Below are positions 31,520 to 39,891 of a DNA stretch of 39,891 nt, piece after piece. Each line of letters starts with the position of its first letter. Within the stretch, counting starts at the first letter, position 1. The notes beneath the pieces are model-generated. The model was not told the DNA's origin. It searched no databases and saw nothing but the letters and a program-made list of their open reading frames with translations. The stretch is from Tieghemiomyces parasiticus (Eukaryota; Kickxellomycota; Dimargaritomycetes; Dimargaritales; Dimargaritaceae), in assembly GCA_027575765.1 (NCBI GenBank), contig JANBPT010000377.1, positions 1 to 39,891 of the forward strand, in the 5' to 3' direction. Position numbers and translations under genes: made by a program.

Positions 31520-32023
31520 ATGAACTACGAATCCGTTGCCTCCACCGTCAAGAGCGCCGCTGGTACCGTTATGGAGCAAGTTGGTAGCCTGGTCGGCAAT
31601 GAGTCCCTGACCACACAGGGCGTTGAGACCAAGACGCAGGCCAACGCCGAGTACGAGGCTGCCCAGGCCAAGGCACGCTCCCAGACCGCTGAGCTCGAAA
31701 CTGAAGCCAAGCGGACGGCCGACAAGATCCAGAATCCTAGCCAGTTCAACGGTAACCTCCAGGCCTCCACCGGCGCCGTTAAGGAAACCATCGGCCACGC
31801 CGTAGGTAACGCTAACCTCGCCCAGGCCGGTAGCAAGCAGCGTGCCGAGGGCAACGCCGAGTACCAGGCCGCCCGCGCCCAGGCTGTGGCCGAGGGCGTT
31901 GTCGAGAAGACCAGCGGTGTGGTCCGTGAGACCGCCGGTAAGCTCACCGGAAACGAGGTGCGCGAGGCCGTCGGTAAGGCCGATCGTACCGAGGGTGACG
32001 CCAAGATCCAGCTGAACAAATAG
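31520..32023 (+). CDS. CsbD-like three-repeat stress protein
   Basis: 167 residues from ATG 31520-31522, in the strong context CCGCCACCATGA. An upstream ATG in the same frame at 31382 would add 46 residues of His/Pro/Thr-rich leader-like sequence and is judged to lie near or upstream of the transcription start. Three related repeats are visible: GTVMEQVGSLVGNESL (from about 15), GAVKETIGHAVGNANL (from about 85) and GVVRETAGKLTGNEVREAVG (from about 133). The first two are each followed by an AEGNAEYQAA-type helix. This is the CsbD-like pattern, found in bacterial general-stress proteins and in fungal proteins such as the Ustilago cruciform-DNA-binding Hmp1. The protein is small, hydrophilic, Ala/Glu/Lys-rich and Cys-free, probably cytosolic or nuclear. 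Biochemical function is not settled for the family. Intronless. Confidence 0.85.
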   Translation: MNYESVASTVKSAAGTVMEQVGSLVGNESLTTQGVETKTQANAEYEAAQAKARSQTAELETEAKRTADKIQNPSQFNGNLQASTGAVKETIGHAVGNANLAQAGSKQRAEGNAEYQAARAQAVAEGVVEKTSGVVRETAGKLTGNEVREAVGKADRTEGDAKIQLNK

Positions 32024-32118
32024 GTTGCCCTTACCACTTACCTCATTCAGGATTTTTTTTATGATCCGCAGCGGGCTTGTTCCCCCTATTATTTATGTAC
32101 TTCTACTATGTTGAATCC

Positions 32119-32124
32119 AATAAA
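32119..32124 (+). terminator. Polyadenylation signal AATAAA of the CsbD-like gene
   Basis: A perfect AATAAA hexamer begins 96 nt after the stop codon. Confidence 0.65.
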
Positions 32125-32470
32125 AGCGTGATAGCTTAGCCAATCAGTTTTACGCACGGGTGTGCTTCGCACGTTAATATTGTCCGATCCACTTCACGCA
32201 CCATCGACATGATCAACGAGATACGCCATAGTAACCATCGCAAGCCAGCAGTCGATGCTCAATGTCCTCACTGCACAATGGTGGTTCAGTAAGAAAATAA
32301 AAATACCGAATTAGAACCAGGAGGTGGTTCAAGTAAACAGCCGATATGAAATTTGAGCAAAACATAAAAGCACAAAACAACCCGCCAATACGAATTCAAA
32401 AAAAAATATAACGAATATGTAACGCTGATGAAAAATAGGCCATGTACGTTGGGTAGACCTCACCCAAACT

Positions 32471-32484
32471 AAAAAATTTAAAAA
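32471..32484 (-). terminator. Pol III terminator of tRNA-Pro
   Basis: In the tRNA's sense, T5 (32484-32480) begins 3 nt after the discriminator base and T6 (32476-32471) follows as a backup. Confidence 0.85.
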
Positions 32485-32487
32485 TAA

Positions 32488-32559
32488 GGGCTTGACCGGG
32501 AATCGAACCCGGGACCTCGCCCACCCGAAGGGCGAATCATACCTCTAGACCATCAAGCC
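32488..32559 (-). tRNA. tRNA-Pro (anticodon CGG)
   Basis: On the minus strand a 72-nt cloverleaf forms without intron. The acceptor stem GGCTTGA (32559-32553) pairs perfectly with TCAAGCC, and the discriminator base is C. The A box is TGGTCTAGAGG and the B box GGTTCGATTCC, a perfect consensus. The anticodon stem TCGCCC/GGGCGA encloses loop TTCGGGT, giving anticodon CGG, which reads the Pro codon CCG. CCA is not encoded, as usual for nuclear genes. CCG is common in the GC-rich genes of this window. Confidence 0.96.
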
Positions 32560-33234
32560 GCTGATGAAGTTTTCACCTAAATGTGATATAAACTAATTTA
32601 TGATAATTTCTAAATAATACGAAACCCTTCCATCTATGACAGCGTTCCTAGTGTTTACAGTTTTTTACCTTCTCAGGCTCTGATAAGTATCGTTAGAATG
32701 GCAGTTAAATATTCGAAGCTTATTTTCAGGGTCTTGCTACACACTACCAGCCGGTATCCATATCACCTCGCCAGGGGCATGATTGTTTCGGAGGCTTAGT
32801 GATTTATTAGACAGTTTATCTTATGTGAGCTCGTGGGCGAGGCGGGCGGTGGGAATTGAAATAATAAGCGGACAACCAATATGGTAGAAGAAGGTACGAC
32901 AAGCGCTGGCGGGTTTATAATTACAACAGGACTTAAGGTGGTGGCTGAAGCCGGCAACGACAACAGTGGGAAGGCAAGGGGGGCTACCAGTCGGCAGGCG
33001 CAGGGGAAGACGGTAGTGAGGCGTTGCGCGAATGGAGGAGAGGGGCTGGTGTTCGACAGGGAATAGTGGGGCGAAGAGGCTGTTGGGATACGCAAGAAGT
33101 AACCGTAAGAGACGAAGAGAGAAAAGGGAGATACCACAGAATTCATGGTTCCCGAGTCGGTTCGTTCGCTACCGCATGGCACGGAGGTGACAGGAGGAGG
33201 CCGTGCCAGCCCACAGGGCTAACCAGTCGTCTGC

Positions 33235-34992
33235 TCACATCGAGCCCCGGCTACCGTGGAATGATTTGGAATCCATCCCATAGTTCGGCGGGCTCCTTTG
33301 CGTAGGGGGAGGAAGCGAGACACCACCATGCACGCTCTCATCACCCTCGGGTATCGGCGCCACGGCAGGGGTGGCGCCGCCACGGTTTTTGGGCCGTCGC
33401 GAACTTGACCGACGTGGGAGCTGACTATCGTGAACGGCGCCATTGGATCGACTGGCAATACTGCCGTGGGAGGACGTGACGGCGGACACGGCAGCGGCGA
33501 TGGCGGCGGCGGAGGCATTGAGCGAGGTGAGACTGCGCTCGATTTCGTCGGCACTCAGGTTTTCCATCGGGACGGTCCCGGCGCGCGACCCGTAGGTGCC
33601 GTTCGGCGAGGTGTTGGGTGACGATGTAAGGTCATCGTGGCTACCTAGGCCACGGGACGGCGTTCCAGCCGCCGGACCTGCCGCGGCGACAGCGTCTGTT
33701 CCAGAATCTGCGGCCATGTGTACACCCTCCGTCTGGTAGGGTGTGACGCATACCAGAGGGATGGCACCCTCACGGCCGGTGGTCAAGTTATTGGCCACGG
33801 CCCACCCGTCGTCAAAAATTTTGATGAGGAGGAGCACGTCGCCTGGCGTGAGCTGGAGCTCGTCGTCCATCCGTGGGGTGAACGGGTAAACGACGCGACA
33901 CTGGACGGGTTCAAAGGACTCGGTCGAGGCGTTGTTGGCCGCCAGGGCGGCGGCAGTAGTAGCCGCACCTGCGATACCAGCACCAACGCCGAGAAGACGT
34001 TGTGACGAGGACGGGCCGCTGGGGGTCCCGCCGTTACCAAGGACGTGTGGGAACAGCTCATTCTTTTCGGCGGCCACCTTCCGGCGGCGATGTAGAAGGA
34101 GGGCAAGCAGGGCCAGAAGGAGGAGACCGCCCAGGACAGAAGGCACGACGATGGCGGCGATACGGCCAGGGCTCATGCGTCCCTTGGCGTTCCCGTCATC
34201 ATCGTCGCTATCAGCATCGTCCTGGTTACCGTCATCATCGTCATCGCTGGTCTGGCCGTTCGATGGGCAGTTAAAGGTCGGAATGGCTTTGCGACAGCAG
34301 GCGTCCTGACCCGAGGCCGACCCGGAACAGTAGGCACAAATGTCGGCCGTTTGATTCGGTGTGAACCCACAGGTGCTGTCCTCATTGGCGGCACCGTCGA
34401 CGCATTGGTTGGTCGAGGAACCGCTGTAGTACGGAGAGCTACAGGAAGAAACTAGGTCATTCCAAATAATCTTGGACATGGCCTGATTGGGGCAGGCAGT
34501 GGAGTTGGTGATGATGGGCTTCCAGCCGTCGGTGTATGTCAAACAGGTATCTTTGCACAGGGCCGGTGGGGACACGCCCAGGTTGCATTGCTGCGACGCG
34601 GCGTTGGCCAGAAGGGACCGACATAAATACGAAATGCGATACCGCGGCGCGCCCTGGCCGTCCCATTTCGTGCAACCCAGTTCCGTGTTGGTATCGGCCA
34701 AGTCGGCCCGCGAACCAAAGTACTTGTCGAGAGCCCGGTCGAACTGCACGACGTTGCTAACCATTTCTCCGCCCACCTGCGTGAACTGAGACAGCTGGTA
34801 GCTCCCAAACCCAGTCCCACAGTACTTCGAGTTGGCCAGCGAGTAGCAGCCCCGGTTGGCCGATTGGGCCTGGACGACCGGTGTATAGAACAGAAACGTA
34901 AGAACGACAATCGGTATGGAGACGAGCCACTCCGCGCTACCGGATGCCCAGCGGCGGGGTCGGTGCTCCAGGTGGGGTCTAGGTGGGCGCAT
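33235..34992 (-). CDS. Single-pass membrane protein with Cys-rich ectodomain and cytoplasmic SH3 domain
   Basis: 585 residues from the ATG at 34990-34992; the longer frame upstream reaches only a GTG. Residues about 21-43 are a signal peptide or signal anchor (LVSIPIVVLTFLFYTPVVQAQ). The ectodomain (about 44-245) has 16 Cys and opens GCYSLANSKYCGTGFGSYQL, a pattern known from fungal SH3 membrane proteins. It includes NXS/T sites. An acidic tract (DDDDDGNQDDADSDDDD, about 250-267) lies just outside a strong membrane span (IAAIVVPSVLGGLLLLALLALLL, about 278-300). HRRRK follows as a stop-transfer signal. An SH3 domain lies at about 365-418 (CRVVYPFTPRMDDELQLTPGD, then DDGWAVANNLTTGREGAIPLVCV). 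The tail is Ser/Pro-rich. The topology suggests a cell-surface sensor that recruits Pro-rich partners. No ligand or pathway can be named. Confidence 0.85.
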   Translation of the reverse strand: MRPPRPHLEHRPRRWASGSAEWLVSIPIVVLTFLFYTPVVQAQSANRGCYSLANSKYCGTGFGSYQLSQFTQVGGEMVSNVVQFDRALDKYFGSRADLADTNTELGCTKWDGQGAPRYRISYLCRSLLANAASQQCNLGVSPPALCKDTCLTYTDGWKPIITNSTACPNQAMSKIIWNDLVSSCSSPYYSGSSTNQCVDGAANEDSTCGFTPNQTADICAYCSGSASGQDACCRKAIPTFNCPSNGQTSDDDDDGNQDDADSDDDDGNAKGRMSPGRIAAIVVPSVLGGLLLLALLALLLHRRRKVAAEKNELFPHVLGNGGTPSGPSSSQRLLGVGAGIAGAATTAAALAANNASTESFEPVQCRVVYPFTPRMDDELQLTPGDVLLLIKIFDDGWAVANNLTTGREGAIPLVCVTPYQTEGVHMAADSGTDAVAAAGPAAGTPSRGLGSHDDLTSSPNTSPNGTYGSRAGTVPMENLSADEIERSLTSLNASAAAIAAAVSAVTSSHGSIASRSNGAVHDSQLPRRSSSRRPKNRGGATPAVAPIPEGDESVHGGVSLPPPTQRSPPNYGMDSKSFHGSRGSM

Positions 34993-37900
34993 GGTCGGGT
35001 CTATTGGATACCATGAGGCAAGCGAGGCGCGGTAAGGTTGGTAAGGGCCGTGGATATAGATAAGAGGCGCGGTGAGGAGGTTGAGAGGACGGGTTAGCAA
35101 GGAGAGCGTCACAAGAAGGGTTCGTCGGAGCCACTAGGGGGAGCCGTGATGGCTAGAAAGGCGAGGATAATAACGGCAATGATGGGGTATAGAGCGGTCA
35201 AGTGTGTGAATAGGGTAGAATGTAGACTGCCTACGCTGGCGCATTAAAAGCGAGACTAATACACACCAACTGTGGAAAAACAAAGTTGGACTAAATAAAA
35301 AAGTTGAAGGGGTAGGGGAAGAGTGTCAGTTTAAAGGGTACGACGCGACTGCAGTTCCGGTCGAAGATAAAAAGGCCAGAAAAAAAAGGCGTCAGTGCGG
35401 CGGCACGAGAAGGGTGGATAAGGGGTGAAGAGCTGACCAGCGAGAAAGTCAGAGCGGCCAACACATCAGCGCAAGGCGAAGGGAGTGTTAAAAGAACGGG
35501 TGGGTCGCACAAGCGCGTTCTGTACCACGTTTAGGCTGGAGCTGCCGACTGGTTAACACCACGCCACTGCAAAACGATTAGATACGGAGAGGAGAGAAGA
35601 CGTGAGGAATGAAGTTGGTAAGGCGCCTGGACCACGTCAGAGTAAAAAGGTTGACTAGTTGACAGTGGAGACGGCACAAGTCAATGTGTAAAAATACAAC
35701 ATAATGTGAACGGATATGGAGAGGCGGACCGGGAGTGGTGGTTTTAAACAACGACGAACTGGGCAGAGATGGAAGGAGCCGTACACGCGCGTGCACACAC
35801 GCCTGCCAGCGGGAATGCAGCGCACCGGTCTTAGTAGCCGACGGGGAAAAGGAGGAAAGAGGATGAACGACCCGCCCATAGGCCACTGCGAATAAAGAGC
35901 TCGAGATCCACTCCCCCGAGGCAAAGAGAAGGAGACCCCAGAGCGACAGGGGTTCGCTTGTGGATAATGTTGCTGGTCTCGACGGTCGGCGGATGACAAC
36001 TGGCCTGGGTGGCCGACAGACCCGACTCGGGGCCACAGCCTCAGACGGTGAAGTGGTCTGGATTGGGACGGCGAAAGGGCGGGGAGCGCGTTTCACCGCC
36101 CCTGCCGCGTCGACCACGCAGTCCAACACACACCATAAACCCACATACAAAAAGAAGATCGGGAAAGGCTGAGTTGTGGGAAAATCCGTGGCGGGACAAC
36201 CGCCCATGGCGTCGAGGAGTTATGTCGCAGCACAGAGCTGTTGCGTCTCGCCTCGTGCACCCAGGGTTGACCGCCACGGTGAAGTGACAGAGAGAAGGGG
36301 AGGTGGATACAGCTAATAGCGTCACTCACAGAAGCGAGAGTTAAAAACTAGGGCAATCTCGATGGACCGACGATGACCACCAGATCAACGTCATTACACT
36401 AGATGAGCGCGTCCGGGGCTTTGTCCAAGGGTAGACGGGCCCACTCATCATAGGATAGATGAATATAGATTGGTACAGAAGGAGTGATAAAGCACTAGCG
36501 GGAAGGCCTGCGTGCAAGTGCACGAGTGGGCTAAGGATAAGAATGTATCTAAGCCATACGCATTTGGAGTGTTGTCGGCCAGTTAAGTATAAAGCTGGAC
36601 TGTGGCTTACCGTTAATCCACCGCGCGGTCGCGGCCATTGTATTAAACAATTCTAATGGGCGGATACGAACGGGCGGTACGGGTGTCGGAAGCAGGCTCG
36701 AATGCGACAGCACAATTACCTGACCTAAAATAGGGACCTAGAACAATAGCTGATGATAACTGGCTGCGAGAGCGGGACAAGTAAATGTCCTGGAAACCGC
36801 TTAATATCGGACAATGTCAACAAGCGTGAGTGTCGGCTGCGGTTGAGGTGGTTCGTACGGCCTAGTGAGAATGGGAGAGGAGTGCGCGTGGACAGACGTT
36901 AGCAAAGGTAGCCCGAGAAGATACTTCTAGGCAGCCGAGTGCGAGAAAGATCTTTTGGCGTGAACCGCGATGCCGGCTAGGTTACTACGCGTTGCTGGCC
37001 AGTGCGTGAAGGCTGGATTCGTGGTAAGGGGCGGTCGGGGTTTGAAAATGCGGTCAAGCCCGGGTTTAGGAAAGGACTTACCTTTTGACCCGGTGGTTTT
37101 GTAGTACTGAAGTTTACAAGCGGTAACGGCAGCGGCGGCAAGGAAGTGCGTGAATGAGAATGACAGCCGTGACCAGCTCGGAGGAATGTGAAGACAGAAT
37201 AGGGTGAAAAATATGTATGCGGCGGTAGAACGCGAAGGGGTGGGGCGAGAGTGTAGTTGGGCGACGCGTCGTGACGCGACCGGGTACAACGAATAGCGCA
37301 GAGGAATATTTTTTTAAAAAATCGACTGGGTTAAGAAAGCTATGCGGACCAGACTGAACAAGTGTGGAACGAAGGTAATGGCATAGCAGGCGAGCTAAAA
37401 AAAGTTATCAGCGAAGAGGTCAAAGACGGAGACGAAGAATGCCAAAAATAAAATTATGTAGGTTGTAGTCAGGGGCTACTGGTACGGAACTGATGGTGCA
37501 ACGTGTAAAATGGCGGGGTTATAAGAGGTCAGACGAGTTCAGTGGACGCGACGAGACTCGACCAACAGTACATTTGACAATGGAATGCTGAGATTGCCCC
37601 AGGGTGAAGGGACACTCTGAAATGAAGACAGGGCGACTTTCCAGTTGAGAATGGACAAGTGTGAGAGGGCTATCTATGAACAGGGCTTGAAGATTATCCG
37701 TAGGGGTGGGTGGCAGCAACAGTGGCGCCATCCGTCGTTTAAATCGATCCGCTCAACGCGTCGTACTAGGCTGAGGGACGGCTCCAACCCAGAGTGGATT
37801 GTACTTTTCCACCCTCTCCTGTCTGTTAAGCCCGTAATTCTCTCCTTGTAACCTAGACAAGTTAGGGAGGTACTGAACGATAGCTAAGATTGTATAACGT

Positions 37901-39891
37901 AGTGCTAAATGCATGGGGCGGAACGAGGTAGACAGGAATTAAGTAGCGATGACAATGAATCTAGGCCTATCATTTGGGGGAGGCCACCTCCTTTTCTGAC
38001 CTCCCTGTGATGACAATGCATCAACAGCAGTTGACCAGGGGGGAGTGGACAGTGGAGTAAATAGGCGAGGGGGTGGGGGACTCGGAACCAGATTGTCTGG
38101 GGTTCCATTAAACCTCCGTTCCAGGCCGCAGCGGTCTAGTACAGTCGCGTTGGTATGGCGAATTTCTTTATTGGCAAAAGGAAACCGAAGAGATCTCAGT
38201 GACCGACGACTCCCGATGACGGAGGAGTCGCGTCCACAAGCGATCTTCCACCACGCGTCCCACCGCGTCGGTTTTCTTGGTCCGCATCTACAGCTAACCT
38301 CTCTGTTGGCCATTGGCCTCACTGTCACACTGTGCTACTTACCTGCTAGAAGCAGAAGGTAGAGGAGGGTAATCGCGCCAACAGGGTATAATTCAATCAA
38401 ACCTTAGTGCTGTGAGGCATTCGCATAGCCTCGGTGCTGGAAGGCCACTATAACTTGCTCAGATTCATGAAAAGAGGTGCGTCAGGTCAAGTCGTTCCTA
38501 GACGGTTTATACATTAGTGATCGAGCTATATACTAGCAGAGCAGTCATAAAAAATAGCCGTCGAACAAATTGCCTTCAAGGGTGAGGTATAAAGTCGTCC
38601 TATTTACTTTCGTTCGTCATCCCCCCGCTTTCAGACACCGGCTATTATACTACTACGGATCTAAATACAGCCCCGGAATACCACGCCAGTTAATCCAACA
38701 CGGATGATGGGATAATGAACTCGCCACTAAAGATTAGGCACGTCACCGACATTTATAGCCTGTGCAGTCTGAAAATGTGCGTCTGACCAATATACGTGCA
38801 GACATGTGTACAAGGGGTTGACAGTCTCCGCCTTATGCAGGTGCATTCGGTCTCCTCCCCTTGGTGAGCGACCAGTTGGACCCTGCCCTAGGGGAATACG
38901 TGAAACCGCGACACTTATGACGATGCTATTTGATAGTCATCGACATCGCATTTCGTCAACTGGCAGCGAAAATACCATCCGGACGGATACGAAAGGAGGC
39001 AGAGTAGAGTTTCCACTATACGTATGACTACCCATGGTATACTTCGGCTACTATTGTGTACCAAGGTACACCTAACCCTGCCAAAATCCAACGCTCCTAC
39101 GGCATGAGAAAATAATTATTCAGGGTCAGCAGGGTGGAATGCTTAAATAAGGCCCGCTAAACGCTAAAAATCAATTAAATATATAAACTCCTTGTCTGCG
39201 ATGGTAATAATCTCGGTCATAAAAAACCATCCCAGATCCGAGTATAATTGATATAATAATTTATGTTCATATGATACACAGAAAAATTCAAAAATGTTGT
39301 GGACCGGTCTTCACAACCACAACCATATATCACGGCTCTTTTATCAGCCGCCGCCTATTCTAAAATCGAGTCCGTGTTAGGACTAAAACGACTTTATCAC
39401 TTACAACGGACCTGTCACCGAGCCCGGGCCATTGTTAACAGTAAGTCATCCTGAACCATTGCTACGTAACCGATTATAGCCATTTCGTTATTTCCCAACT
39501 ATTTATATCGCCTAAGCTGACGCCTAAGAATAAACTTCAGTTCTATCTCTATTTCAGATCTAGTACTGTCTGCGCTATAAGCTTAAGCCTTAAAAATGTC
39601 TGCGCGCACTCACCTATCGAATTATTCATATATTTTTACTCTACTACCTGCTCACTTGTTGTCCCTATATTTTTATAAAGTTGCCACTTGATATTTCCTT
39701 TTTTACGGATGTTAGATGTACCGCTGTTGAAACAGATATGTAAAGCGGGCCGATATCTGGAAGTCGGTCCCGCGCTCAAAAGAACCTCCGAGGCAAAGTG
39801 GAGAATTCAGGAAGATACAGTCGGACCAGGGCTGTCCGAATCTGTAACGCAAAGTTCGATAGGTTAACTATTGACGGAGAAAACCTTAAAT
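34993..39891. other. Large gene-poor right end
   Basis: 4.9 kb without a credible gene. From about 35100 to 37700 the plus strand is visibly purine-rich. Pyrimidine-rich minus-strand frames there (35578-36207, 209 codons; 36927-37289, 120 codons) look like products of that bias, though a long leader or unannotated minus-strand transcript cannot be excluded. From about 39100 the DNA turns distinctly AT-rich. No tRNA, transposon or telomeric repeat was recognised. Confidence 0.5.

Larger units (their letters stand above)
32024..33234. other. Intergenic region containing the tRNA gene
   Basis: This holds the 3' UTR of the CsbD-like gene, AT-rich DNA around the tRNA-Pro gene, and downstream sequence of the SH3 protein gene. 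TTTATT at 32803-32808 (AATAAA on the minus strand) could be a distal polyadenylation signal of that gene. No protein gene is credible here. Confidence 0.5.

Noticed and set aside
35578..36207. 209-codon minus-strand frame with hydrophobic stretches
   Set aside because: It sits in a pyrimidine-rich strand where Ser/Pro/Leu/Phe-rich frames arise by composition. No motif or matching splice site was found. It is kept only as part of a transcript question.

Overview
The window looks like nuclear DNA of a filamentous or early-diverging fungus. It carries spliced genes with GTAAGT donors, a Pol III tRNA gene, and homologues of mitochondrial import, Ups/PRELI lipid transfer, exosome, RNA polymerase and spindle-pole-body proteins. 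It also has a fungal PDR-type ABC transporter and a fungal Cys-rich/SH3 membrane protein. Coding DNA is GC-rich with GC-ending codons, while intergenic DNA is closer to even. A Zoopagomycota- or Mucoromycota-like origin is my guess only, because no taxonomic marker gene is present.

Layout, left to right. 1-5385 (+): the 3' part of a very large, disordered Cep57/Ppc89-like spindle-pole-body protein. 5830-10560 (-): PDR-family ABC transporter. 10561-14089: 3.5 kb with no credible gene. 14090-14809 (-): Ups1/PRELI lipid-transfer protein. 15717-16737 (-): exosome subunit Mtr3 (EXOSC6), one intron. 17172-18753 (+): MYG1 exonuclease, three introns, divergent from Mtr3. 18958-20415 (-): probable Pol I initiation factor Rrn11/TAF1A, convergent with MYG1. 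22677-24365 (+): Tim50. 26672-27127 (+): Rad6-type E2. 27953-28579 (+): Rpb5. 28858-29835 (-): unrecognised secreted protein. 31520-32023 (+): three-repeat CsbD-like protein. 32488-32559 (-): tRNA-Pro(CGG). 33235-34992 (-): Cys-rich ectodomain/TM/SH3 protein. 34993-39891: 4.9 kb with no credible gene, turning AT-rich near the right end.

Most genes are independent housekeeping units, not a pathway cluster. Four introns could be resolved to the base. They share a GTAAGT donor, a YTAAC-like branch site about 50-60 nt before the acceptor, and almost no AG in between. Promoter regions tend to be pyrimidine-rich on the coding strand. I found no CRISPR array, recognisable transposon, rRNA or obvious new multi-gene system. 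The least explained items are the orphan secreted protein, the size of the Cep57-like protein, a loop insertion in the Ups1-like protein, the SH3 receptor-like protein, and the two large gene deserts.
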